From DASUNP01 sp035249305 (GTDB lineage: Bacteria > Acidobacteriota > Blastocatellia > UBA7656): a stretch of DNA of 64,000 nt. The stretch covers positions 24,811 to 88,810 of the forward strand of contig DATFGQ010000048.1 in the NCBI GenBank assembly GCA_035249305.1, written 5' to 3'. Below are positions 41,845-50,082 of this stretch, one piece after another (position 1 is the first letter of the stretch; each line of letters begins with the position of its first letter). The notes below the pieces were generated by a model. It was not told where the DNA came from. It did no database searches and saw only the letters and a program-made list of their open reading frames with translations. Both the position numbers and the translations under genes were made by a program.

Positions 41845-42318
41845 ATGGACGAAGCATCTGAACCGAGAGATTGGAAGCATCAAGGCGTTCGCATAGTCCG
41901 GGCAAACGAGCTTGATACGAACACGCCTCAGACGCCCGGCATGAACCGCGCCGCCGCGATCAACCACGCCCGCGCGGGCGCAAACCGCTTGTGGGCCGGG
42001 ACCGTCTCGATTCACCCGAACGCGAAGACGGGGGCGCACCATCACGGCGAGCTTGAGAGCGTCATCTACGTCGTCAAGGGCCGCGCGCGCATGCGTTGGG
42101 GCGAGCGCCTTGAATACTTCGCCGAGGCCGGGGCGGGCGATTTTATCTACGTGCCGCCTTACGTCCCGCACCAGGAGATCAACGCCAGCACGGACGAGCC
42201 GCTCGAATGCGTCGTCGTGCGGAGCGGGCAGGAGCCCGTAGTCGTAAACCTGGACATCCCGACCGTCGACCCGCCGGAAGAGGTTCGCTGGATCGACGAC
42301 GCGCACCCGGAAGGTTAG
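41845..42318 (+). CDS. Cupin-domain protein
   Basis: A 157-aa single cupin. Motif 1, GAHHHGELESVIYVVKGRARMRWG (about residues 59-82, split by convention), provides His-His-Glu metal ligands; motif 2, DFIYVPPYVPHQEIN, the last His. Such proteins are metal-binding enzymes or sugar/small-molecule binders. No substrate can be assigned. Confidence 0.87.
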   Translation: MDEASEPRDWKHQGVRIVRANELDTNTPQTPGMNRAAAINHARAGANRLWAGTVSIHPNAKTGAHHHGELESVIYVVKGRARMRWGERLEYFAEAGAGDFIYVPPYVPHQEINASTDEPLECVVVRSGQEPVVVNLDIPTVDPPEEVRWIDDAHPEG

Positions 42319-42388
42319 AATTGCCGCCGGTGAGATTTCATACGAAATTTGATTTTCAACTCCTCGTCTGCGCGCTCGCGCTCGCCTC

Positions 42389-42829
42389 TCAGCGGTCTAA
42401 AGGGACGGCGACGAGCGGCACGTCCCAATGAGCGAGCAGGATCTCGAAGCGCCGCTGCTCTTCTTTGCGAAAAGTCTCCTGGTCCGGGTAGAGCTTTTTG
42501 ATGATCGCCTCTTCGCCGCTTGAGTCGTGAGCCGCCGCGATGTTCTTGAAGACTATCGTGACACGGTAATCCCATCGCCCGTCTTCGGTGGTGTGGTATC
42601 TGGGCCGCGTCGCCGTCACCTGAAGTATTCGCCCGCTCTCGACCTGCTTTTGAAGCACGGGGAAATGGTTTTTCTTGAACAGCCGCAGGAACTCGTCGGC
42701 GAATCCCCAACGAGCTTTGTAATAGTATTCGACCGTGTAAGGCTGATCCTGCGGGCTAGTCTGCGACGCCGCTTGAGAAAATGGCAAAAGCAACAGCACC
42801 GCAAGGGCAAAGTGAGATGCTCTTCTCAT
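42389..42829 (-). CDS. Secreted protein of unknown function
   Basis: A 146-aa protein with a clear signal peptide (MRRASHFALAVLLLLPFSQAASQ). The start at 42829 is preceded by AAGGAG. The mature part has Tyr/Trp-rich wording (YTVEYYYKARWGFADEFLRLF) and ends near LLAHWDVPLVAVPL, suggesting a dimeric alpha/beta barrel-like fold. No family call. It follows the amidase gene (start 44270, stop 42840) by 10 bp, so it is probably its operon partner. Confidence 0.72.
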   Translation of the reverse strand: MRRASHFALAVLLLLPFSQAASQTSPQDQPYTVEYYYKARWGFADEFLRLFKKNHFPVLQKQVESGRILQVTATRPRYHTTEDGRWDYRVTIVFKNIAAAHDSSGEEAIIKKLYPDQETFRKEEQRRFEILLAHWDVPLVAVPLDR

Positions 42830-42839
42830 CAATTCTCCT

Positions 42840-44270
42840 TTACGCGACGGGCGGCCGGCGGTCGGCCCACGGCCGCGCCGCTTCAAGCTGCGCCGCCAGT
42901 CTAAAGAGCGTCGCCTCGTCGCCGAACCTTGCGACGAAATGCGTGCCCACGGGCAGGCCCGCTTCGTTCCAGTAGAGCGGGACGGACATCGCCGGCTGGC
43001 CAGTGATGTTGCAGATCGGAGTGAAGGGAACAAAGCTCGTCGCGCGTATCATGCCTTGCATAGGATTCTCCGGCGTGGCGTCGAACGTGCCCAGATCGAC
43101 GGGCGGCTCGCCGAGCGTGGGAGTCAGCCACACGTCGTAGCCCTCGAAGAAGCGCGCTACGTCTCTGCTTATCAACTGAAGCATCTGTAGGGCCAGCAGG
43201 TATTGAGAAGCGGTCCGCGTGCTACCCATCCCGTAAAGCGCCCACGTGAGCGGCTCGAAATCTTCCGGCGAAGGCTTTCGGCCGAGCCCTTGCGCTATCC
43301 CATCGATCGTCCAGGCGGCCCCCGCGGACCAGAGCGCCATAAACGACTGGACCAGCAGATCGCCGTTTACTTGAGGGGCCGCCTCTTCGACCGTGTGGCC
43401 CAGGTCGCTCAGAAGCGCGGCGGCGTCCTCGACTGCCTTTACGCAATCGGGGTCTACAGGCACGCCCGTCGCGGTTGCGGTCGTGAAGGCTATGCGGAGG
43501 CGTCCAGGGTCCGCGCCTACCTCCCCAACAAACGGTCGCGCGGGTTGCGGCGCCATGTAAGGGTCGCCGACTTCGGGGCCGGACGTGGCGTCGAGCAACG
43601 CCGCGCTGTCTCGCACGGAGCGCGTGACAGCGTGCTCGGCGATCAGCCCGGAAAACATGTCTCCGAAGGCCGGCCCGAGCGGGTTTCGCGCCCTGGTCGG
43701 CTTGAGCCCGAATAGGCCGCAGCACGAAGCCGGGATGCGGATCGATCCGCCGCCGTCGTTGGCGTGCGCCATCGGCGCCATTCCCGACGCGACGGCCGCA
43801 GCAGACCCGCCGCTTGAGCCGCCCGTCGTCTTTGTCGTGTCCCATGGATTTCGCGCCGGGCCGAAGAGCGCGGGCTCTGTCGTCGGAAGTATCCCGAACT
43901 CGGGCGTGTTGGTCTTGGCTACGACTATCAACCCCGCGCGCTTGAGCCTTGAGACGAGCGTGCTGTCATGGTCCGGCACGTAATCGATCATGAAGCGGGA
44001 GCCCGCGGTCAGCCTCACGCCTTTGTAAGAGGCCAGCAGGTCTTTGAGCATATAAGGGACTCCCCGGAACGGCCCATCGGGGACCTCGCCCGAAGCAGCG
44101 GCCCGCGCCTCGTCGTACATAGGCGTGACCACAGCGTTGAGCGCAGGGTTGATCCGCTCGATCCCCTCAATAGCCGCGTCAACAAGCTCCAGCGGCGTAA
44201 CCTCTTTGCGCCGCACGAGGTCGGCCAGCGCGGTCGCATCTTGAAAAGCAAAGTCGTCAAAGCTCGCCAT
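42840..44270 (-). CDS. Amidase-signature hydrolase
   Basis: A 476-aa amidase with the Ser-cisSer-Lys triad: Lys in YMLKDLLASYKG (about residue 80), the Gly/Ser-rich signature TTGGSSGGSAAAVASGMAP with both serines (about 150-170). The start at 44270 (MASFDDFAFQDAT) is chosen for AAGGA upstream and family fit; the frame is open 11 codons further. Subunits of Asp/Glu-tRNA amidotransferase have the same domain, but the lack of gatB/gatC nearby and the wording favour a stand-alone amidase. Confidence 0.9.
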   Translation of the reverse strand: MASFDDFAFQDATALADLVRRKEVTPLELVDAAIEGIERINPALNAVVTPMYDEARAAASGEVPDGPFRGVPYMLKDLLASYKGVRLTAGSRFMIDYVPDHDSTLVSRLKRAGLIVVAKTNTPEFGILPTTEPALFGPARNPWDTTKTTGGSSGGSAAAVASGMAPMAHANDGGGSIRIPASCCGLFGLKPTRARNPLGPAFGDMFSGLIAEHAVTRSVRDSAALLDATSGPEVGDPYMAPQPARPFVGEVGADPGRLRIAFTTATATGVPVDPDCVKAVEDAAALLSDLGHTVEEAAPQVNGDLLVQSFMALWSAGAAWTIDGIAQGLGRKPSPEDFEPLTWALYGMGSTRTASQYLLALQMLQLISRDVARFFEGYDVWLTPTLGEPPVDLGTFDATPENPMQGMIRATSFVPFTPICNITGQPAMSVPLYWNEAGLPVGTHFVARFGDEATLFRLAAQLEAARPWADRRPPVA

Positions 44271-44548
44271 TCTCTTCGGTTCCTTTCTCTCCGTTTTGGG
44301 CAAGCGCAGTTGCCCTCGGTGCCCGTTTTAATCTTCGCAAATGAGTTTGTCAATCCCCTGCAAGAGATAGCGGCGTTACGTTGATGTTTTCAGTGAGTTA
44401 CGATCGACGTTGTGGCCATAGTTACTTTTATGAGCGGTTTGAAACCCGCTCCAGGAGCCTGTTTCAGGGTTTCGACAGTTTTTTGCGGGCGGTTTATGGC
44501 GCGCAAAAATATTTATGAAGTTTTTTCTGTTGGCGACGCATTTTTTCG

Positions 44549-44576
44549 TTGACAAAAAGTTTTCCTGTGTTAATAT
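44549..44576 (+). promoter_or_regulatory. Strong sigma-70-type promoter
   Basis: A perfect -35 box TTGACA (44549-44554) and a near-perfect -10 box TAATAT (44571-44576) are separated by 16 bp. The start of transcription would fall at about 44582-44584, exactly where the first hairpin of the structured region begins. The upstream 44304-44548 is AT-rich with no other feature seen. Confidence 0.8.
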
Positions 44577-44581
44577 CACGT

Positions 44582-44829
44582 CCGCTCAGTTGGCAACAAC
44601 TGAGTGCGGTCCCGAGAGGTTTTAGTTGAAAACTTCCAGATCGTGCCGACGTTGAGCTCCCGCAAGGGAGATCGACAGAAGCGCTTTACTTAGTGTGATG
44701 GCTGGTGCTCGCAAGGGCATCAGACGCCGAGGTCCTTTGGGCTTCGGTGTTTGGAATCCGCAAGGGTTCCGAATAACGCTGAGGGCTGGAAGGTGATACT
44801 GGAATCACTCGGGGCCGATTATTTTTTTT
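44582..44829 (+). ncRNA. Candidate structured non-coding RNA of seven consecutive hairpins
   Basis: The promoter at 44549 leads into ~248 nt with no ORF but seven successive hairpins: 44582-44609 (CTCAGTTG/CAACTGAG, GCAA loop), 44616-44636 (GAGGTTTT/AAAACTTC), 44651-44676 (GCAA loop), 44703-44722 (GCAA loop), 44727-44747 (9 bp), 44750-44773 (10 bp, GCAA loop), and 44784-44816, followed by eight U residues at 44822-44829 as a terminator. Many stems keep pairing through G-U pairs. It does not contain RNase P, tmRNA, SRP, T-box, SAM or TPP landmarks that I know. It could be a stand-alone sRNA (protein sponge) or a terminated leader of the downstream PLP enzyme gene. Confidence 0.7.
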
Positions 44830-44933
44830 GGTAGATTATACCTTCGCTTCAACCTTACACTCACTTCCGTTGATCTCCCTTACTCTATAGAATAGATCGC
44901 AAGAGTTGTTACTAAGAGACGGAGACTGACGTT

Positions 44934-46091
44934 ATGGCCAAGACATACAAACAGATCGATACGAAGCTGATCCACGCAGGCGAGCCGAGCCCGCGCATAA
45001 AAGGGGCTATCAGCATGCCGATCTTTCAGTCGGCGATGTTCGAGTACGAGGGTGAGACTAGTTACCACGACATAAAATACATACGGCTGAACAACACGCC
45101 GAACCACCAGGCGCTCCACGAGAAGCTGGCCGCGCTTGAGAATGCCGAGGCCGCGCTCGTCACCGCGAGCGGGATGGCGGCGATCTCCACGACTCTGCTC
45201 ACTGTGCTTCGCGCGGGGGACCACCTGCTGGCGCAGGACTGCCTTTATGGCGGGACGCACGACTTGATAACAAGCGAGTTCGCGTCCTTCGGGTTAGAAT
45301 ACGACTTCATAAACGCCGACGACCCGGCTTCTTGGCACGCCAGGCTTCGCCCGAATACAAAAGCCGTTTATGTCGAAGCGATGACGAACCCGCTGGTTCA
45401 GGTCAGCGACCTGAAGGGCATCGTCAAGTTCGCTGGCGACAACAATCTCGTCTCGATCATAGACAACACCTTCGCCAGCCCCGTCAACTTCCGCCCGCCC
45501 GAGCTAGGCTTTGACATCTCTCTACACAGTTGCACCAAGTACCTCAACGGCCATTCCGACATAGTCGGCGGCGCGGCCATTGGCCGGCGCGATCTGATAG
45601 AGCAGATCACGCACAGGCTCAACCACCTGGGCGGCTCTATGGACCCGCACGCGGCATTCCTGCTCCACCGAGGGATGAAGACCTTGGCCTTGAGAGTGAA
45701 CCGCCAGAACGAGAGCGCGCTCGCGCTCGCCCAGTTCCTCGAAGGCCACCCGGACGTAGAGAAGGTGAACTACGCGGGCCTTGAAAGCCACCCGCGCCAT
45801 CAGCGTGCGCGCGAGCTGTTCGACGGCTTCGGCGGGGTCTTGAGCTTCAACCTCGCCGGCGGCGTCGAGGCGGCCGACCGGCTGATAGAGCGAGTCCGGC
45901 TCGCGATCTGCGCGCCGAGCCTGGGCGGCGTAGAGACATTGATTACGCGCCCGGCGACGACTTCGCACTCCGGCATGTCGCGCGAAGACCGCGAGCGGCT
46001 AGGCATCTCCGACAGCCTCGTCCGCGTCTCTGTCGGCATCGAGGCCATAGACGAGCTGATAGAGGATTTCGATCAAGCGTTAAAGGCTTAA
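44934..46091 (+). CDS. Cys/Met-metabolism PLP enzyme (cystathionine gamma-synthase/lyase or Met gamma-lyase type)
   Basis: A 385-aa fold-type I PLP enzyme. The PLP lysine lies in HSCTKYLNGHSDIVGG (about residue 202), the cofactor phosphate region in TASGMAAISTTLLT, and the C-terminal arginine region in PSLGGVETLITRPATTSHSGM. These features are shared by cystathionine gamma-synthase, gamma-lyase and Met gamma-lyase, and I cannot separate them. It lies ~105 bp after the terminator of the structured RNA, so transcript read-through regulation is possible. Confidence 0.9.
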   Translation: MAKTYKQIDTKLIHAGEPSPRIKGAISMPIFQSAMFEYEGETSYHDIKYIRLNNTPNHQALHEKLAALENAEAALVTASGMAAISTTLLTVLRAGDHLLAQDCLYGGTHDLITSEFASFGLEYDFINADDPASWHARLRPNTKAVYVEAMTNPLVQVSDLKGIVKFAGDNNLVSIIDNTFASPVNFRPPELGFDISLHSCTKYLNGHSDIVGGAAIGRRDLIEQITHRLNHLGGSMDPHAAFLLHRGMKTLALRVNRQNESALALAQFLEGHPDVEKVNYAGLESHPRHQRARELFDGFGGVLSFNLAGGVEAADRLIERVRLAICAPSLGGVETLITRPATTSHSGMSREDRERLGISDSLVRVSVGIEAIDELIEDFDQALKA

Positions 46092-46112
46092 CACCGGCCA
46101 AATAGCAATAGC

Positions 46113-46211
46113 CTGTAGGGGCAGGGCTTGTCCCTGCCCGGATCGTCCGAAGGACGATGACGTAATCGCGCTGACGCGCGATCCGGGCAGCCACGAGGGC
46201 TGCCCCTACAA
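46113..46211. repeat. Dispersed repeat family B (copy 2)
   Basis: A 99-bp inverted-repeat element: CTGTAGGGGCAGGGCTTGTC at the left and GGCTGCCCCTACAAG at the right, with inner hairpins GATCGTCCGAAGGACGATGA and ATCGCGCTGACGCGCGAT. It is related to the 28477-28637 copy and separates the PLP enzyme gene from the biosynthetic operon. Confidence 0.8.
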
Positions 46212-46249
46212 GCAACCAACTCTCCACTCCAAGCCTCTAAAGAAAACAG

Positions 46250-46278
46250 TTGACGATCATACGGTTCATATGTAAACT
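46250..46278 (+). promoter_or_regulatory. Promoter of the marR-led operon with possible operator
   Basis: TTGACG (46250-46255) and TAAACT (46273-46278) are spaced by 17 bp. The imperfect palindrome GTTCATATGTAAAC (about 46264-46277) overlaps the -10 box, a usual position for autoregulation by the MarR-type protein encoded directly downstream. The link between operator and regulator is an inference. Confidence 0.6.
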
Positions 46279-46296
46279 ATCTCTGAAAGGAGAGAT

Positions 46297-46773
46297 GTGA
46301 AGCTACAGCAAGAGCTAAAACTGAAGCAGCCGCTGGTGAGCGACAACCACGAGGCGTTGCTGAACCTGGTCCGCACTTCGTCGATGCTGTTGAAGCTCTC
46401 GGACCGCTTCTTTTCGCACTTCGGGCTGACAGACTCGCAGTTCAACATATTGATGATACTGAACGACAACGGCGCGGACGGGCTGAGCCAGCAGGAGCTG
46501 AGCGACCACTTGATCGTGACCAAATCGAACATGGTGGGGCTCGTCGACCGCCTTGAAAAGGCCGGGTACGTGAAAAGAAAGTCGCACCCTACGGACCGCC
46601 GTTTTTACAGGATCGTGCTGACGGCGAAGGGGCGCGAGGTGGTCGAGAGGGTGAAGAAATCTTACTTCGAGGAAGTGGACCGTATGATGGGCGTGTTGAC
46701 CGACTCTCAGAAGAAGAGCCTGATCGCCGCGATGGAACGACTGAGAAAGTACCTTCAAGCGAGGCAGGTCTGA
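46297..46773 (+). CDS. MarR-family transcriptional regulator
   Basis: A 158-aa winged-helix regulator. Helix-turn-helix region SQQELSDHLIVTKSNMVGLVDRL (about residues 68-90, recognition helix SNMVGLVD) and the wing KSHPTDRRFYRIVLTAKG (about 98-115) with the conserved D-R-R. It starts with GTG at 46297 behind AAAGGAGAG, a strong ribosome-binding site. MarR proteins usually repress their own operon and release on a phenolic, fatty or oxidised ligand. Being the first gene of the operon 46297-53977, it probably controls it. Confidence 0.93.
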   Translation: MKLQQELKLKQPLVSDNHEALLNLVRTSSMLLKLSDRFFSHFGLTDSQFNILMILNDNGADGLSQQELSDHLIVTKSNMVGLVDRLEKAGYVKRKSHPTDRRFYRIVLTAKGREVVERVKKSYFEEVDRMMGVLTDSQKKSLIAAMERLRKYLQARQV

Positions 46774-46784
46774 GGAGTCACACC

Positions 46785-48473
46785 ATGCAAAGCGGACTTC
46801 GGGGAAGGGAGGCCGATTATCAACAGAGCGTCCTCTCTTTGATGCAGTTGAAAGCGGAGTTTTATAGCGACCGCGCGGCCTTTCACCACTACGAAGGCGG
46901 CTCGTGGCGGTCGATGACCTACGCCGAGCTTGCGTCGCGCGTTCGGTCGCTTTCAGATTATCTGATCGAACGCGGGTTCAGGCGGGGCGAGAGGGCCGCC
47001 ATTCTCTCTGAATCGCGCCCAGAATGGGCGGTGGCTTTTCTCGCGTCCGTGCGATGCGGGGCGGTGGTCGTCCCGCTCGACACGAAGCTGACGGCCGCGG
47101 AGCTGAAGTCGATTTTATGGGACGCCGAGCCCCGGCTGTTGTTTGTCTCGGCGGCGCAAGCTTCGGTGGCCGACGAGCTCAAAGCTGATCTCCCTTTCCT
47201 TGAGAGCGTCATCCGGCTCGACTCGATGGACCAGCTTCAAGCGTCCGAGCTTCAGGAAGGCGTAACGCGCGAGATCGATGAGACGGCCTTGATCGTCTAC
47301 ACGTCGGGGACCACGGGAGCGCCCAAAGGCGCGATGATCTCCTTTAAGAATCTCGGCTACCAGATCATAAACTTGGGCGAGGTCATCAAGCTCGACGAGC
47401 GCGACATGCTGCTTTCAATGCTGCCGCTCAATCACCTGCTGGAGCTGACGTGCGGGCTGCTCGCCGCCCTTTACGCCGGCGGTCGGATCACGTACTGCTC
47501 CACGCTCTTCCCTCAGGAGGTAGCCCAGGTCATGCGTGACAAGCGGGTCACCTGCATGATAACGGTGCCGCTGTTTCTGAAGATGTTAAAGGGGAGCATA
47601 GAAAAAGAGGTGGACCGGCGCGGCCGTTTTAGTAAACGAGTATTCCGCGCGATGCTTCAATCCGCGCGGTGGATCAAATCGCGCAGATTAAGAAAGCTCG
47701 TCTTTAAGAAGATTCACAACCAGCTCGGCGGCAGGTTGAGGGCTTTCATTTCCGGCGGCGCGCCGCTCGACCCGGAGGTGGAAGAGTTCTTTGACCGGCT
47801 CGGCATTCCCATTTATCAAGGCTATGGTTTGACCGAGACGAGCCCCGTGATCTCCGTAAACACTCCCGCGCACAGGCGGGCGGGCTCGGTCGGCCGCCCA
47901 CTCCCCGGCGTGCGCGTGCGCCTGCTCGAAAACGGGACCCGGCAAGGCGAGGGCGAGATTCTGACCGCAGGCCCTCACGTGATGAAAGGCTACTTCGGGC
48001 GCGAGGACCTGACCCGCGAGGTCATAGACGAACAGGGGTGGTTCAACACGGGCGACCTCGGCCGTCTCGACGAAGACGGGTTCCTATACATCACGGGGCG
48101 GACGAAGAGCCTGATCGTGCTCGGCAGCGGAAAGAAAGTGAACCCCGAAGACGTGGAGGCCGTGCTCTCGGAGAGCAGCTTGATTAAAGAGGTCTGCGTC
48201 GTCGGCGTTCGATCGCGTGACGGGCTGCAACAGGGTCATGAAGAGATATGCGCCGTCGTGGTCCCTCAAGATGGAGCCGGCGCCGCGAGTGAAGGGGAGA
48301 TTACCGAAGAAGTGAACCGTCTCTCGGCCGTCCTCGCCCCGTTCAAGCGGCCGACGAACGTGGTCGTTCGGTGTGAGCCCCTGCCCAGGACTTCGACGCG
48401 AAAAGTGAAACGCCCGCTCGTCGCCGAGTGGCTCGAAAGCATGCAAAAGGAGGTCGCCGGCCGGGCCATATAA
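46785..48473 (+). CDS. Long-chain acyl-CoA/acyl-ACP synthetase-like adenylating enzyme
   Basis: A 562-aa ANL-superfamily enzyme activating a carboxylic acid as acyl-AMP. AMP-binding motif LIVYTSGTTGAPKGAM (about residue 170), YQGYGLTETSP (about 345), GWFNTGDLG and the C-terminal Lys region of GSGKKVNPEDVE are all present. It resembles fatty acid-CoA ligases. With two carrier-protein genes in the same operon, loading onto an ACP rather than CoA is possible. It starts 12 bp after marR. Confidence 0.91.
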   Translation: MQSGLRGREADYQQSVLSLMQLKAEFYSDRAAFHHYEGGSWRSMTYAELASRVRSLSDYLIERGFRRGERAAILSESRPEWAVAFLASVRCGAVVVPLDTKLTAAELKSILWDAEPRLLFVSAAQASVADELKADLPFLESVIRLDSMDQLQASELQEGVTREIDETALIVYTSGTTGAPKGAMISFKNLGYQIINLGEVIKLDERDMLLSMLPLNHLLELTCGLLAALYAGGRITYCSTLFPQEVAQVMRDKRVTCMITVPLFLKMLKGSIEKEVDRRGRFSKRVFRAMLQSARWIKSRRLRKLVFKKIHNQLGGRLRAFISGGAPLDPEVEEFFDRLGIPIYQGYGLTETSPVISVNTPAHRRAGSVGRPLPGVRVRLLENGTRQGEGEILTAGPHVMKGYFGREDLTREVIDEQGWFNTGDLGRLDEDGFLYITGRTKSLIVLGSGKKVNPEDVEAVLSESSLIKEVCVVGVRSRDGLQQGHEEICAVVVPQDGAGAASEGEITEEVNRLSAVLAPFKRPTNVVVRCEPLPRTSTRKVKRPLVAEWLESMQKEVAGRAI

Positions 48474-48553
48474 ACTCTTGCATGTTCTCGGGCCGGGCTG
48501 AATACTTCGATAGCCTCAGCCCCTTCAACCCTATGCTCGCAAGGAACCTGATT

Positions 48554-49123
48554 ATGAATGAGCCAGTCGTATTGCTATTTATTCTCAACCTGATCTTTAT
48601 CGGGTTGTTGCCGCAGATCTTCTTTAGAAAGGATGGCCGGTTCAACCTGCTGTGGTGGGTGACGGCTTCGCCCTTTGTTCTGTGCGCGCTCTTCTTGATG
48701 CTGGCGGCGGCAGGCTACATTACGCCCTTCAGACCCGACGGGTGGGCGAGGTGGCTTGACCTCGCGGCGGTCCCATTCAGCGTCGCTTCGATCGCGCTAC
48801 TCTTCTTCACGCTCGGAACTCACCGCATCCCCATAGCGCTCTGGCATCAAGACAACGACGCGCCGAGACAGATAGTGACCTACGGCGCGTACAGGCGGAT
48901 ACGACACCCGTTTTACGCATCGTTCATCCTGGCCCTTCTGGGCGCATTCGTCTTCTGCCCGCACTGGGGGACGCTCTACGCGCTTTTGCACGGAGCGACT
49001 GTATTGAATCTCACGGCGGCCAGGGAGGAGCGCCGGCTGAGCGCGTCGGAATTCGGCGACGAGTATCGACGGTACATAGAACAGACCGGGCGATTCTGGC
49101 CGAGGTTCAAGGCTCAAGTATGA
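48554..49123 (+). CDS. ICMT/PEMT-like integral membrane methyltransferase
   Basis: A 189-aa membrane protein with about four hydrophobic helices and the C-terminal isoprenylcysteine-carboxyl-methyltransferase-type signature: RRIRHPFYASFILALLG (about residues 122-138) and REERRLSASEFGDEYRRY (about 164-181). These residues bind SAM in ICMT-like and phospholipid N-methyltransferases. The start at 48554 is supported by AAGGA upstream. In this operon it may methylate a lipid-linked product (inference). It overlaps the next gene as ATGA. Confidence 0.82.
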   Translation: MNEPVVLLFILNLIFIGLLPQIFFRKDGRFNLLWWVTASPFVLCALFLMLAAAGYITPFRPDGWARWLDLAAVPFSVASIALLFFTLGTHRIPIALWHQDNDAPRQIVTYGAYRRIRHPFYASFILALLGAFVFCPHWGTLYALLHGATVLNLTAAREERRLSASEFGDEYRRYIEQTGRFWPRFKAQV

Positions 49124-50070
49124 ATGAAGCATTCATCGACCATCTCTCTTTCGCGCTCGGCGAGCGAACGGTAGCCGTGGAAGAGTCCGCCGAAAGAGGG
49201 CTGCTTATCTCGTCGCCGGACGTGTTGAAAGAGGCGGGGTTCGAACGGCACCACCTCTGCGAAGGGGAGACTACTGCCTACGACCTTGCCAGGCAATCGG
49301 TCCTCCAGATCGCGGACGGCCTCGGCGACATCGGCGCGATAGTCTATTCGACCTGCATTCCCGCGAACGGCAGCATAGGCTCACAAAATAGATTCTCCGA
49401 GACCCGCGACGTGAAATACTTGATGGATTTCCCCGCGAGCCACCTGCAAGCGGATTTCAAGCTGGACAAGGCCATCGTGATCGGCCTGAACCAGCAAGCC
49501 TGCACGGGGATGCTCGGCTCGTTGCGCATCGCGAGGATGCTGATCGCGACGGAGCCCGACATATCGCGCGTGCTTTGCGTTACGGCCGACCGTTTTCCGG
49601 AGGGCGCGCTGTATGAGCAGTCTTACAATCTGATCTCGGACGGCGCGGCCGCCTGCGTCGTCTCGACGACGCCCGACGGCTTTCGCGTGATCGCGCACCA
49701 TTCAGTGACGAACGGGGCGATGGCCCAGGCTTCCGACGACGAAACGGTAGGCAGCTTCTTTAGCTACACACACAGGGCGATTCAAGAGAGCCTCGCGAAA
49801 GCCGGGCTAGACATAAACGAGCTTGACTGGATCGTAGCGCAAAACACCAACCGCAAGGCGTGGCAGATCCTGTCGCGGCTGTTGAAGTTCGATTTCGAAC
49901 GCGTCTGCTTCCCGACCATCCGAGAGGTCGGCCACGTGATAAGCGGCGATAACATAATCAACCTCAAGCGGCTTGCGGACGAGAAGAGGATCAAGAGCGG
50001 AGACCGTGCGCTGCTTTTTATGGCCGGGTACGGGTTGAACTGGCAATGCGTGATTCTTGAGAAGGTGTGA
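49120..50070 (+). CDS. KASIII-like (FabH-like) thiolase-fold enzyme with altered catalytic residues
   Basis: A 316-aa thiolase-fold protein. The nucleophilic Cys128 is kept in LNQQACTGMLGS. By eye alignment to FabH, the catalytic His of the HQAN motif is Gln241 (DWIVAQNTNRKAW) while Asn244 remains, and the Asn of the GNTSA region is His272 (REVGHVISGDN). Decarboxylative Claisen condensation needs the Cys-His-Asn set, so this protein may instead transfer acyl groups, as known for some secondary-metabolism KASIII relatives. It overlaps the methyltransferase gene and is followed by a diiron oxygenase gene 12 bp later. Confidence 0.85.
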   Translation: MNEAFIDHLSFALGERTVAVEESAERGLLISSPDVLKEAGFERHHLCEGETTAYDLARQSVLQIADGLGDIGAIVYSTCIPANGSIGSQNRFSETRDVKYLMDFPASHLQADFKLDKAIVIGLNQQACTGMLGSLRIARMLIATEPDISRVLCVTADRFPEGALYEQSYNLISDGAAACVVSTTPDGFRVIAHHSVTNGAMAQASDDETVGSFFSYTHRAIQESLAKAGLDINELDWIVAQNTNRKAWQILSRLLKFDFERVCFPTIREVGHVISGDNIINLKRLADEKRIKSGDRALLFMAGYGLNWQCVILEKV

Positions 50071-50082
50071 GACGAGGTCAAA

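Noticed and set aside
42840..44270. GatA subunit of the Asp/Glu-tRNA amidotransferase
   Set aside because: No gatB or gatC beside it, and the overall wording fits stand-alone amidases better.
44376..44579. 67-aa minus-strand frame upstream of the ncRNA
   Set aside because: It runs across the strong promoter, has no ribosome-binding site and an amino acid composition expected of AT-rich non-coding DNA.
44582..44829. RNase P RNA, tmRNA, SRP RNA, T-box or SAM/TPP riboswitch
   Set aside because: Conserved landmarks of these RNAs known to me (for example GAGGAAAGTCC, tRNA-like ends, GGTGGNACC, the SAM and TPP core words) are absent, and the linear row of hairpins does not fit their folds.
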